Below, piece by piece: positions 16,286 through 23,710 of a stretch of DNA of 28,692 nt. A program made the position numbers and the translations under genes. The first letter of the stretch is position 1; each line of letters starts with the position of its first letter. Under the pieces are notes generated by a model, which saw only the letters and a list, made by a program, of their open reading frames with translations, was not told the DNA's origin and made no database searches. The stretch covers positions 1 to 28,692 of the forward strand of contig JAHHSH010000017.1 in NCBI GenBank assembly GCA_020025345.1. Reading direction: 5' to 3'. The stretch comes from Oscillospiraceae bacterium (GTDB lineage: Bacteria; Bacillota; Clostridia; Oscillospirales; Oscillospiraceae).

Positions 16286-16325
16286 GAACATGTTCTATTA
16301 TAAACTGCCAACTCGTAATTGTAAA
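16286..16325 (-). promoter_or_regulatory. Promoter and candidate operator of the osmolyte importer operon
   Basis: On the minus strand TTTACA (16325-16320) and TATAAT (16302-16297) are 17 bp apart. Just downstream, at the predicted transcription start, is the perfect 10-bp palindrome GAACATGTTC (16286-16295), well placed for repression by the BusR-like product. A weaker dyad ATTCT-N4-AGAAT lies upstream at 16343-16356. Confidence 0.68.
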
Positions 16326-16371
16326 TAGGTGTGTTAGTTAACATTCTGTGAAGAATTGTTGCATATAGTCG

Positions 16372-16401
16372 AAAAAAAAGAGAGAAGCCGCAGCTTCTCT
16401 C
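16372..16401 (-). terminator. Terminator of the HAD gene
   Basis: GAGAGAAGC (16380-16388) pairs with GCTTCTCTC (16393-16401) around a 4-nt loop. On the minus strand it is followed by T8 (16379-16372). Confidence 0.88.
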
Positions 16402-16415
16402 CCTAAATCATTCAG

Positions 16416-17078
16416 TTAGTCAATATGTAAGTCCCGCAATTCGGACAGTAATTGCTCAAAATTCTGAAAGCGCCACTGGGCAGTGGACAGATCCTGAGCG
16501 CCGCTGGAAGGATTTTCAAACCCCCAGCAGCACATCCCGGCGGCATGGGCGGCAAGGGCTCCGTTCCGGGAATCCTCGATCACCAGACATTCCTCCGCCG
16601 GAGCATGGAGCGCCTCCGCCGCCATAAGGAATACATCCGGCGCCGGTTTGGGATGGGCAGCATAGATGCCGCTGCAAAGGGCGTCAAAGCAGTCCTCCAA
16701 TTCCAAAAAGCTCACGCACTGTTGAATTTCCGCCGGGGACGAGGAGGAAGCCACCGCCATGCGATACCCGCGTCGGCGCAGCCGGCGCACGGTCTCCTTA
16801 ACACCGGGAATTTCCGGAATGCCGCAGCGGCGGATATAGTCCGCCTTGGCCCGCAAAAATTCCTGCACCAGTTCCTTCTGCCGTTCCCGCAGATCCACCC
16901 CATACACCTGCCGCACGAGGGTGAACAGTGCGTCCAGATTGGAGCCGATACAATTCTGGTAGTGGGAAAAATCCACCTCCACACCGCAATCGGCAAAGAT
17001 CTTATGCCAGAGTTGGAAATGAAGACGTTCGGAGTCCATCAGTACCCCGTCCATATCAAATAAAATGCAGCGGATCAT
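16416..17078 (-). CDS. HAD-superfamily phosphatase/phosphomutase (beta-PGM-like)
   Basis: This 220-residue haloacid-dehalogenase hydrolase has the nucleophile and acid/base pair in LFDMDGVLMDSE (Asp8, Asp10), the Ser motif in VASSSS (near 110), the Lys in HPKPAPDVF (near 145), and IEDSRNG (near 170). The helical cap sits between motifs I and II. This places it with subfamily I sugar-phosphate phosphatases and beta-phosphoglucomutases; the substrate cannot be read from sequence. GAGGAGG lies ~9 nt before ATG 17078. It follows prfB, but a terminator stands between them, so it depends on readthrough or an unseen promoter. Confidence 0.9.
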   Translation of the reverse strand: MIRCILFDMDGVLMDSERLHFQLWHKIFADCGVEVDFSHYQNCIGSNLDALFTLVRQVYGVDLRERQKELVQEFLRAKADYIRRCGIPEIPGVKETVRRLRRRGYRMAVASSSSPAEIQQCVSFLELEDCFDALCSGIYAAHPKPAPDVFLMAAEALHAPAEECLVIEDSRNGALAAHAAGMCCWGFENPSSGAQDLSTAQWRFQNFEQLLSELRDLHID

Positions 17079-17095
17079 CGGTGTTTCTCCTCCTC

Positions 17096-17123
17096 AAAAA
17101 AAGGGCCGTCTTGTGGACGGCCC
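17096..17123 (-). terminator. Terminator of prfB
   Basis: On the minus strand GGGCCGTC pairs with GACGGCCC (17103-17110 and 17116-17123, 8 bp, 5-nt loop) and is followed by T7 (17102-17096). It ends right beside the ribosome site of the downstream HAD gene. Confidence 0.9.
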
Positions 17124-17134
17124 CTGTTTTTCTC

Positions 17135-18259
17135 TTATTTTTTCAGCTCGCCGTTGGCAGCAGCGGTCAGATATGCGTTGATGAAGCCGTCGATATCGCC
17201 GTCCATCACCGCCTGAATGTTGCCCATCTCGTAGCCGGTACGGGTATCCTTGGCCAGCGTATAGGGCATGAACACATAGGATCGAATCTGGCTGCCCCAC
17301 TCGATCTTCATCTGCACGCCCTTGATGTCGGAGATCTTCTCGGCGTGCTGCTGGATCTTCAGCTCCACCAGCTTTGCCTTCAGCATCTTCATAGCGTTGT
17401 CTCTGTTCTGGAACTGGCTGCGCTCGGTCTGGCAGAACACCACGATACCGGTGGGCAGGTGGGTCAGACGCACAGCGGAAGAGGTCTTATTGATGTGCTG
17501 ACCACCGGCACCGGAGGAGCGGCAGGCCTGCATTTCGATCTCGTCGGGCCGAATCTCGATGTCGCTGTCATCGGGCATTTCCGGCATGACCTCCAGCGCA
17601 GCAAAGCTGGTCTGGCGGCGTGCGTTAGCGTCAAAGGGAGAGACACGCACCAGACGATGCACGCCGTTTTCACTCTTCAGATAGCCGTAGGCGTTCTCGC
17701 CCTCAATGAGGATGGTGGCACTCTTGATGCCCGCCTCATCACCGGCCTCGTAGTCCAGCAGCTGATAGGTATAGCCGTGGCGCTCGGCCCAGCGGGTATA
17801 CATACGATAGAGCATGCTGGCCCAGTCCTGTGCCTCGGTGCCGCCGGCACCGGCATGGAAGGTAAGAATGGCGTTGTTGGCGTCATACTCGCCGTTCAGA
17901 AGGGCGGCCAGACGGCGCTCGCTGATCTCCTTCTCCAGCGCCTCGTATCCGCTGGTCACATCCTCCAGCAAGGACTCGTCGTCCTCCTCCTGGCCCATCT
18001 CACACATGGTCAGGGTGTCCTCCCACTGGGAGACCAGGCGGTCGTGCTTATGGATTTTGTTCTCCAGACGCTTGATCTGCTGGGAAACCTTGGTGGAGTG
18101 CTCCAGATCATTCCAGAAACCGTCCTGCTCCGTTTCCGCCTGCAGTGCGCTCAGCTCTTCCCTGGCCTTGGGAATACCCAGAGCCTTTTCCAGCTCGCCC
18201 AGCGTGGGCTCCAGTGCCAGAAGCTTCTGCTTATATTCATCGTATTCAATGACTGCCAT
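17135..18259 (-). CDS. prfB: Peptide chain release factor 2
   Basis: RF2 recognises UGA and UAA stop codons and triggers peptide release. The 374-residue protein has the helical N-terminal domain, the codon-reading SPF motif in VSPFDANARRQTSFAA (about residue 206), and the catalytic GGQ in RSSGAGGQHINKTSSAVR (about 250). AAGGAG is ~9 nt before ATG 18259. The N-terminal helix LGELEKALGIPKAREEL lies in the same frame as the rest. The programmed +1 frameshift with an in-frame UGA near codon 25, known in E. coli and Bacillus prfB, is therefore absent here. A strong promoter is seen upstream and a terminator downstream, so it is monocistronic. Confidence 0.97.
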   Translation of the reverse strand: MAVIEYDEYKQKLLALEPTLGELEKALGIPKAREELSALQAETEQDGFWNDLEHSTKVSQQIKRLENKIHKHDRLVSQWEDTLTMCEMGQEEDDESLLEDVTSGYEALEKEISERRLAALLNGEYDANNAILTFHAGAGGTEAQDWASMLYRMYTRWAERHGYTYQLLDYEAGDEAGIKSATILIEGENAYGYLKSENGVHRLVRVSPFDANARRQTSFAALEVMPEMPDDSDIEIRPDEIEMQACRSSGAGGQHINKTSSAVRLTHLPTGIVVFCQTERSQFQNRDNAMKMLKAKLVELKIQQHAEKISDIKGVQMKIEWGSQIRSYVFMPYTLAKDTRTGYEMGNIQAVMDGDIDGFINAYLTAAANGELKK

Positions 18260-18300
18260 ACTCGGTGTCTCCTTTTGCGAAATATTTCCTTAACCATCTC

Positions 18301-18329
18301 ATTATACCCATGAAGGGCGATTTTGTAAA
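18301..18329 (-). promoter_or_regulatory. Sigma-A promoter of prfB
   Basis: TTTACA (18329-18324), a 17-bp spacer and TATAAT (18306-18301) on the minus strand place the start near 18294, about 35 nt before the ATG. Confidence 0.78.
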
Positions 18330-18362
18330 GAAGAAAGTACGATTTTCCCGCCAAACACAGGG

Positions 18363-18396
18363 AAAAACCCGGCATGCTCAAGTACATACCGGGTTT
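18363..18396 (-). terminator. Terminator of the pyridoxine-family kinase gene
   Basis: AAACCCGG (18365-18372) pairs with CCGGGTTT (18389-18396). On the minus strand the stem follows the stop by ~8 nt and runs into a T5 tract. The loop is long (16 nt), with partial internal pairing. Confidence 0.75.
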
Positions 18397-18404
18397 ACTT
18401 CGGG

Positions 18405-19241
18405 TCAAAGGGGGTCCAGCCGCTCCAGCAGCATGGGCAGCGCCCGTTCAAACTCCACACCATAGCGAGGTGCAGCCGGGTCGGCGCAGGTAATACGGAT
18501 GCAGTGGAGCACAAAATCCACCGCCAGTGCCAGCGCTTCCTCCAGAGAAAGTCCGCGCATCACGCCGCCCACGGTGGTCGAGGCAAAAATATCGCCGGTG
18601 CCGGAGTAGTGGACGGGGATCTTCTCGTTAAAATAGGAGAAATAGCGATCGTTCTGCCGGTCATAGGACATGACGCCCAGCTCACCGGGGCGCAGGGATA
18701 CGCCGGTAATAGCGGCGCACTTGGCGCCCAGATCTGTCAGCTTGCGCAGCAGTTGGCGAATCTCCTCCTCGCCGTAATCCTCCCGGTAGGGGGTGTCGGT
18801 CAGGAGGCAGGCCTCCGTCAAATTGGGCAGCACCACATCGGCACGGCGGCACATTTTGACCATGCTGGCGGGGAAGTCCTCCCGGAAGGGGGCATAGAGC
18901 TTGCCATGGTCGGCCATGGCCGGGTCCACAAACAGCTGCGTCTTTTCCTCACGCAGCAGATCGAAGGCGGCACAGATCTGCTCGGCCTGCTCCGGTGTAG
19001 CCATATAGCCGGTATAAACGGCATCCAGAGAGATACCCTGGCTCTTCCAGTGCTGCGCCACCGGCAAAATACGATCCGTGAGATCCTGGGAGATGAAGTC
19101 AGGGAACTCCGTATGGGTGCTGAGCACCGCCGTAGGGATGACGGCACACTCCACCGCCATAGCCGACAGTACCGGCAGCGCCACCGTTAGGGAACAGCGC
19201 CCCAGACAGGAAATATCCTGTATACTTGCTACACGTTTCAT
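18405..19241 (-). CDS. Pyridoxamine/pyridoxine kinase (PdxK/PdxY family)
   Basis: This ribokinase-fold enzyme (278 aa) would phosphorylate pyridoxal/pyridoxamine/pyridoxine in vitamin B6 salvage. It begins MKRVASIQDISCLGRCSLTV and has VYTGYMATPEQ. It also has VDPAMADHGKLY and LPNLTEACLLTD, which are typical of the family, and the anion hole/catalytic Asp in HYSGTGDIFAST (about residues 211-219). Length matches PdxY (~280-290). GAGG lies 8 nt before ATG 19241, and a promoter (TTTGCA-17-TATACT) lies 50-80 nt upstream. Clostridial genomes usually annotate this form as pyridoxamine kinase; the preferred vitamer cannot be decided here. Confidence 0.9.
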   Translation of the reverse strand: MKRVASIQDISCLGRCSLTVALPVLSAMAVECAVIPTAVLSTHTEFPDFISQDLTDRILPVAQHWKSQGISLDAVYTGYMATPEQAEQICAAFDLLREEKTQLFVDPAMADHGKLYAPFREDFPASMVKMCRRADVVLPNLTEACLLTDTPYREDYGEEEIRQLLRKLTDLGAKCAAITGVSLRPGELGVMSYDRQNDRYFSYFNEKIPVHYSGTGDIFASTTVGGVMRGLSLEEALALAVDFVLHCIRITCADPAAPRYGVEFERALPMLLERLDPL

Positions 19242-19290
19242 ACCTGTGACCTCACATCTCTCATTTTCCGCCTTTTGCAGCTCAATGAGC

Positions 19291-19319
19291 AGTATAGCAC
19301 ACTTTCCCAGCCTTGCAAA
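19291..19319 (-). promoter_or_regulatory. Sigma-A promoter of the pyridoxine-family kinase
   Basis: On the minus strand TTTGCA (19319-19314), a 17-bp spacer and TATACT (19296-19291) form a good match. The start would be near 19284. Confidence 0.6.
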
Positions 19320-19410
19320 GCATCAATCCCCGGCTTTTCCCAGCAGTTCTGCTCCTTCTGCCATGAACCCGTCTTCCCAACAAATTCCTGTGGGATTTTT
19401 TGGAAAAACC

Positions 19411-19419
19411 TGCTATAAT
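19411..19419 (+). promoter_or_regulatory. Extended -10 promoter of the two-component genes
   Basis: TGCTATAAT (19411-19419) is a perfect extended -10 element. The -35 region (TGGGAT at 17 bp) is poor, as is common for extended -10 promoters. The leader to the TTG start is ~52 nt. Confidence 0.55.
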
Positions 19420-19477
19420 AGGGAGCATATCCGTATTTTGCTTTACAATAAACACTTTTTGAGGGGAGGTGCTGCCT

Positions 19478-21289
19478 TTGAAACGCATACGGCCAAAATC
19501 AGTTTTGCTTGTTTTACTGCTCCTTACGGGCTGCACCGTTGTGCTGTTTTCCCTCATGCAGGACTATCCCACGCAGCCTTCCCAGATCCGCAGCGATCAG
19601 CTGACAGGGGAATACTGCATTGGCAGCGGGCCGTGGCAGGAACTGACAGAAGAGTCTCCTCTCCCTGCTTTTGATGGGCCGCTGACTTTCCGCGGGCATC
19701 TGCCTCAAAACATGGGCACTGGTACGCAATTCCATTTCCTGCTCGATCATCTGGCTATTACCGTATCCGTCAATGACCATCTTCTCTATTCTCAGCGCAT
19801 GGATTGCGTGGCGAATCCCAGTCTCCGCCGCGAGATGTGCGGAAAAGCGTGGTTCTCTCGGACGATATACCACAACTATACACAAGATGATGTGATAGAA
19901 ATTCATCTTTATAACCTGCATAAAGCGGGGAATCCCAACGCTTACCGCGACTTCTTCAGCTCCCTGTGTGACGGGCCTCTCTCCTCGTTGGACTATGAGC
20001 TTACGGAGGCAAGCCGCGCAGAGCTGCTGCTGGGCACAATCGTGGTCATGGTCGCTTTCGCCCTCTTCGGCGTGGCGCTGGTCTCCTGCACAGCAGATTT
20101 CCCCTTGGGTGTCAGCCTGTGGAAATGGGGCGTCGTGTGTCTCTTTTCCGGACTCTATCTCCAGCTGGATGCACCACTCCTGTCGTTTCAAGGCCCTCCG
20201 CTGTACTTTCGCACCACACTGCAAGTCATCTGCACCATGTTCTCCGCCCTATTCATTCATCTCCACATCGCGGAATGTCTCACAGGTTGGCGGAAGAAAT
20301 GTGCAACTTTTCTCACCGTGTGCTGCCAGTGTGTCATCGTCGTACTGCTGCTCTTCTCCCTGATCCAGGGCACGCCTCTCTACGATGTCGCTATTGTCTG
20401 GGTCCCGTGGCAAATCTTTTTATCCGCCTGCTTTATTATCTTTTGTCTTTTGGAATGGTGCAACGCCGCCATGCCCTTCTTTTTGCTGCTCAGCAGCCTC
20501 CTGCTGCTGACCGCCATTTTACTGGATCTCCTCAACATCCGCATGTCCCCGTTTTCCCAAGGTGCGCTGGTCAAAGCCGCCTTTTTGCTGCTCTTCACCC
20601 TGAAGATTCTGTGGCTGCTGACGCGCGTTCCCGCCACCTACAAGGCGGCCGCCCGTGCGCAAAAACTGGAAGCGGAGCTGGCAGAGAGCCAGTTCGATGC
20701 CGCCATGAGCCAAATCCAGCCCCACTTCCTCTATAATGCCCTCGGCTCCATCTACTATCTCTGCACCAAAGATCCCCCCAAGGCGCAAAAGGCCATCGGC
20801 GATTTCTCAGAATACCTGCGCATGAACTTAGGTTCTCTGCGGCAAAAAACGCCCATCCCTTTCCAAACGGAGTTACAGCATATTCGGACATATCTGGCAT
20901 TGGAGAAGATGTCCTCCGAAGACGAGCTGACATATCAATTCCACATCCATACCGTTGATTTTTCCGTACCGGCTCTCTCCGTACAGCCGCTGGTGGAAAA
21001 TGCCGTCAAACACGGCATCTTCAAAAAACCGGGCGGCGGCACTGTAACAATCCGTTCTGAGGAGTACACCGACCACTTTGAGATTACCGTAGAGGACGAT
21101 GGCGTGGGCTTTGATCCCAACCAGCCGCCTCAGAGCGAGCGCATCCACATCGGAATCCAAAATGTGCGGCAACGGTTAGCCGCTATGTGCGACGGGCAGC
21201 TGGAAATCCGCAGTCAACCCGGAAGCGGAACCACTGCCACCATTATTCTGCCGAAAGGAGGCCAGAAGCATGAAGATCCTGGCTGTTGA
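19478..21289 (+). CDS. Sensor histidine kinase, LytS/YesM type with multi-span membrane region
   Basis: The 603-residue kinase has one N-terminal membrane segment (~residues 9-27) and an outside domain of ~150 residues. Seven or so membrane helices follow (~200-400), the plan of 7TMR-DISM receptors. The kinase core has the phospho-acceptor His in QIQPHFLYNALGS (about 416), the N-box PLVENAVKHG (~504), the G-boxes EDDGVGFD and GIQNVRQRL, and a final GSGTTATIILP. The start is set at TTG 19478: GAGGGGAGG ends 8 nt before it, while the in-frame GTG at 19469 overlaps that site. The gene overlaps the response-regulator gene by 20 nt, so the two are a pair. The signal sensed is unknown; jelly-roll-type outer domains often bind carbohydrates. 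Confidence 0.9.
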   Translation: MKRIRPKSVLLVLLLLTGCTVVLFSLMQDYPTQPSQIRSDQLTGEYCIGSGPWQELTEESPLPAFDGPLTFRGHLPQNMGTGTQFHFLLDHLAITVSVNDHLLYSQRMDCVANPSLRREMCGKAWFSRTIYHNYTQDDVIEIHLYNLHKAGNPNAYRDFFSSLCDGPLSSLDYELTEASRAELLLGTIVVMVAFALFGVALVSCTADFPLGVSLWKWGVVCLFSGLYLQLDAPLLSFQGPPLYFRTTLQVICTMFSALFIHLHIAECLTGWRKKCATFLTVCCQCVIVVLLLFSLIQGTPLYDVAIVWVPWQIFLSACFIIFCLLEWCNAAMPFFLLLSSLLLLTAILLDLLNIRMSPFSQGALVKAAFLLLFTLKILWLLTRVPATYKAAARAQKLEAELAESQFDAAMSQIQPHFLYNALGSIYYLCTKDPPKAQKAIGDFSEYLRMNLGSLRQKTPIPFQTELQHIRTYLALEKMSSEDELTYQFHIHTVDFSVPALSVQPLVENAVKHGIFKKPGGGTVTIRSEEYTDHFEITVEDDGVGFDPNQPPQSERIHIGIQNVRQRLAAMCDGQLEIRSQPGSGTTATIILPKGGQKHEDPGC

Positions 21290-22049
21290 CGATAAAAAAC
21301 TGGCACTGGAAGCTCTCACAGACGCCATTGCCACCGCTGCGCCGGGCGCAGAGATCTACAGCTTTCGCAGCCCCGATGACGCACTGCAATTCTCCCTGAA
21401 CACCCCCTGTGACGTGGCCTTTCTGGATATCGATATGCAGGGCATGAACGGCATTGCGTTGGCGAAAAAGCTGAAACTCCTGTTTCCCCAGATCAACGTG
21501 ATTTTCGCCACCGGCTACCACGATTTTGCGGAGGATGCGCTGGCACTGCATTGCAGCGGCTACCTCATGAAACCCATTACGCCGGAGAAAGTGCGGCTGG
21601 AACTGTCTGATCTGCGCCACCCCATTTGCCCGGATAAGGGCAAACGCGTCCGATTTCAGACATTCGGCAACTTTGAAGTGTACATTGACGGACAGCCGGT
21701 AAAATTTCACTATGAAAAAGCCAAGGAACTGCTGGCCTATCTGGTAGACCGCGGCACCTTCTGCACCAACCACGAGATCATGGCCACCCTGTGGGAGCAT
21801 GACCCCAGCAGCTCTTATTTCCGCACTCTGCGCAAGGAGCTGGTGGATGTATTCAAGCGCGCCGGCTGTGAGGATGTGCTGGTACAGCAGCGGGGCAAGC
21901 TGGGGATCGTCCCGGATCTGGTGGACTGCGATTGCTATGCGTGGAAAAAAGGCGAGCCCTGCGCACTGAACGCCTATCACGGTGAATATATGTCCCAATA
22001 CAGCTGGGGCGAGTTCACATTAGGCACTTTAAACGAAAGTCAGTTCTGA
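21270..22049 (+). CDS. Response regulator with SARP/OmpR-like winged-helix output
   Basis: The 259-residue regulator has a receiver domain (residues 1-~115) with acidic pocket VDD, phospho-acceptor Asp53 in AFLDIDMQGMNG, and the Lys in GYLMKPITPEK. The output half (~125-235) opens FQTFGNFEVYIDGQPVKF, followed by KAKELLAYLVDRG and MATLWEH. That is the pattern of the SARP-type winged helix seen in transcriptional activators, not the LytTR or AraC output more usual beside LytS/YesM kinases. AAAGGAGG stands 9 nt before ATG 21270, inside the end of the kinase gene. Its targets are unknown; no export or transport gene follows directly, and a TetR gene with its own promoter comes next. Confidence 0.88.
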   Translation: MKILAVDDKKLALEALTDAIATAAPGAEIYSFRSPDDALQFSLNTPCDVAFLDIDMQGMNGIALAKKLKLLFPQINVIFATGYHDFAEDALALHCSGYLMKPITPEKVRLELSDLRHPICPDKGKRVRFQTFGNFEVYIDGQPVKFHYEKAKELLAYLVDRGTFCTNHEIMATLWEHDPSSSYFRTLRKELVDVFKRAGCEDVLVQQRGKLGIVPDLVDCDCYAWKKGEPCALNAYHGEYMSQYSWGEFTLGTLNESQF

Positions 22050-22067
22050 TTTCTTTCTCTGGTCGCA

Positions 22068-22105
22068 AAAGTGTGACGCTTTCACAACACTTTCTTGTGT
22101 ATAAT
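22068..22105 (+). promoter_or_regulatory. Nested dyads and -10 box upstream of the TetR gene
   Basis: AAAGTGT (22068-22074) and ACACTTT (22087-22093) are exact reverse complements, and within them lies TGTGA-N5-TCACA (22072-22086). A perfect TATAAT follows at 22100-22105. The dyads sit where the -35 would be, suggesting an operator, perhaps for the TetR product itself. A further leader hairpin AGCAGCT/AGCTGCT lies at 22145-22168. Confidence 0.5.
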
Positions 22106-22198
22106 ATCTAAATACGACGCATAATACACAGGGATTTTCCCACAAGCAGCTGCCTTCGGTAAGCTGCTATCATTTTCACGAGAAACGAGGTGTTTGCT

Positions 22199-22765
22199 TT
22201 GACAAAAGCCGAGCGTAGGAGCCGGACCGATCAGAATATCCGTGAAGCGGCCATCGAGGTTTTTGCCGAGTGCGGCTATGAACGGGCCGCAATTTCCAAT
22301 ATTGCCTCCCGAGCTGGTATTTCCAACGGACTTATCATTCAGAATTTCGGCTGCAAACTGGATCTTTTTAAAAATATTCTGGACGAGATATTCTCTCCGC
22401 TGAAAGAGGTATACAGCCAGGTCCACAGCGACCACTGGGAAGATTATTTGACTGCACTGCTCCACTATCTGATGGATCGCTGCCAAAATGAGGATTCCCG
22501 CACGCGGTTCCGTTTTGCTGTCACCATGTGTCTGAGCAAGGATACTCCCGCCTGCTATCGCGAGAAGGCTCTGGCGGAATGCAGCCACGACCTCGCCGCA
22601 GAGGCTCTGCTGCAGGGACAGCAGCGAGGCGAGATCAAGGACGGCGATATTACCGCGCAGTACATTCTCTTTTCCCGCATTGCCTGTGTCACCATCCAAA
22701 GCTGCACGGACGCCGGCATTTCCTTCCCTCCGGACGAGTGGTTTTTGCAGCTGGTTCGCAAATAA
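22199..22765 (+). CDS. TetR/AcrR-family transcriptional regulator
   Basis: This 188-residue regulator has the TetR helix-turn-helix in residues ~10-55 (REAAIEVFAECGYERAAISN, followed by IASRAGISNGLIIQNFGCKL). A helical ligand/dimer domain follows that cannot be assigned to a known effector class. The recognition helix ends IIQNFGCK in place of the common LYxHFxSK. I start it at TTG 22199 because AACGAGG ends 8 nt before it; the GTG at 22190 overlaps that site. No efflux or enzyme gene is adjacent in the same unit except the unknown membrane-anchored protein 126 nt downstream, which is a candidate target. Confidence 0.88.
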   Translation: MTKAERRSRTDQNIREAAIEVFAECGYERAAISNIASRAGISNGLIIQNFGCKLDLFKNILDEIFSPLKEVYSQVHSDHWEDYLTALLHYLMDRCQNEDSRTRFRFAVTMCLSKDTPACYREKALAECSHDLAAEALLQGQQRGEIKDGDITAQYILFSRIACVTIQSCTDAGISFPPDEWFLQLVRK

Positions 22766-22891
22766 GTCCCCCCGCTAAAGACACCCTCTTTTTCGCAGCC
22801 CCCCGCTTTTACCATACCCTCTCCAACTACCGCAAGCAGAACGGCTAACGGCTGGTATCTGCCTGAACAAGAAAATCGGAGCGTGGTACTC

Positions 22892-23644
22892 ATGAAAAAA
22901 TTTCTTAAAATTCTTGGAGTCCTCTTAGGGATTATCTTTGCCGCCTTTATTGCTCTCGCTATTTTAGGCTGCATTGTCGGATCCGATGAAGAATCGGATA
23001 GCGAAATCTATACATATACGCCCGATGTCATCGCCGAATATGAGCCTTTATTCCCACCATGGGGACAGGTCGATGAGAGCACCATAACTGATGCCATGTA
23101 TTATGACACCATCGAGGAGGCCATCGAGCACGACGAGGCACTGGCCGAAAGCGATGAAGAAAGCAAAAAAGATGCCCATATGTTAAACCGCATTTCCGAA
23201 ATTTTACACACATGGGAAGGTGAAGAATATGTGACCGTCTATTATCGCTCAGAAAATGCCGACCAGTCCAAGCAGGGCTTTGTATTGGCCAAGTGCAGGA
23301 AAAAAGATTTTGACGGAAAAACGAAATACGCCTACAGCACCGCCCAGTATACTATAGCGAGACGGAACGGGAAAATGCTTATCAACTTTGAAGAAGACAT
23401 CGGTTCGAACTTGCGCCTGAGCGATGCTATGCAGGAGTTGAATCCCACCTATCCCAACACACGGTTTGCCTGTGGATATGCCTATGATGAAAACATCTAT
23501 ACGCTGGAGGTCGAAGGGCAAAAACCGGATGGTATCCTTGCCTTTGATGTATACGGCAGAACAACCTATTTTTGGTACTATGAAAATCTGAAGAGCGACA
23601 AGGCAGGTGGTTCTTTGCGCTATACCGTTCACAGAGGACACTAA
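22892..23644 (+). CDS. Hypothetical membrane-anchored or lipoprotein
   Basis: I do not recognise the family. The 250-residue product has a basic start, a hydrophobic stretch (residues ~5-27) and the sequence AILGCIVGSDEESDSE, so it is either a lipoprotein cleaved before Cys (ILGC is a fair lipobox) or a single-span anchor. The outer part is acidic (EEAIEHDEALAESDEES) with later aromatic-rich beta-like stretches (YYRSENADQSK, TTYFWYYENL). GGAG lies 10 nt before ATG 22892; a GTG 9 nt earlier is less likely. A strong terminator follows. The codon use is more AT-rich than in the glycolytic genes. Function unknown. Confidence 0.75.
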   Translation: MKKFLKILGVLLGIIFAAFIALAILGCIVGSDEESDSEIYTYTPDVIAEYEPLFPPWGQVDESTITDAMYYDTIEEAIEHDEALAESDEESKKDAHMLNRISEILHTWEGEEYVTVYYRSENADQSKQGFVLAKCRKKDFDGKTKYAYSTAQYTIARRNGKMLINFEEDIGSNLRLSDAMQELNPTYPNTRFACGYAYDENIYTLEVEGQKPDGILAFDVYGRTTYFWYYENLKSDKAGGSLRYTVHRGH

Positions 23645-23648
23645 ATTC

Positions 23649-23697
23649 AACAATGCACTCACTCCATTTTCTAATGGAATGAGTGCATTGTTTTTTT
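23649..23697 (+). terminator. Terminator after the hypothetical gene
   Basis: A 20-bp stem (23649-23668 with 23673-23692, one C/A mismatch) has a 4-nt loop and a T7 run. It lies between convergent genes, but the T-run is only good on the plus strand. Confidence 0.9.
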
Positions 23698-23710
23698 CTT
23701 TCCGATAAAA

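Noticed and set aside
16928..18313. A 461-residue plus-strand frame
   Set aside because: It is the antisense of prfB and part of the HAD gene; no ribosome site.
19244..19258. TGTGACCTCACA palindrome near the start of the pyridoxine-family kinase gene
   Set aside because: It overlaps the ribosome binding site, and its spacing differs from the TGTGA-N5-TCACA site near the TetR gene, so it is probably chance.
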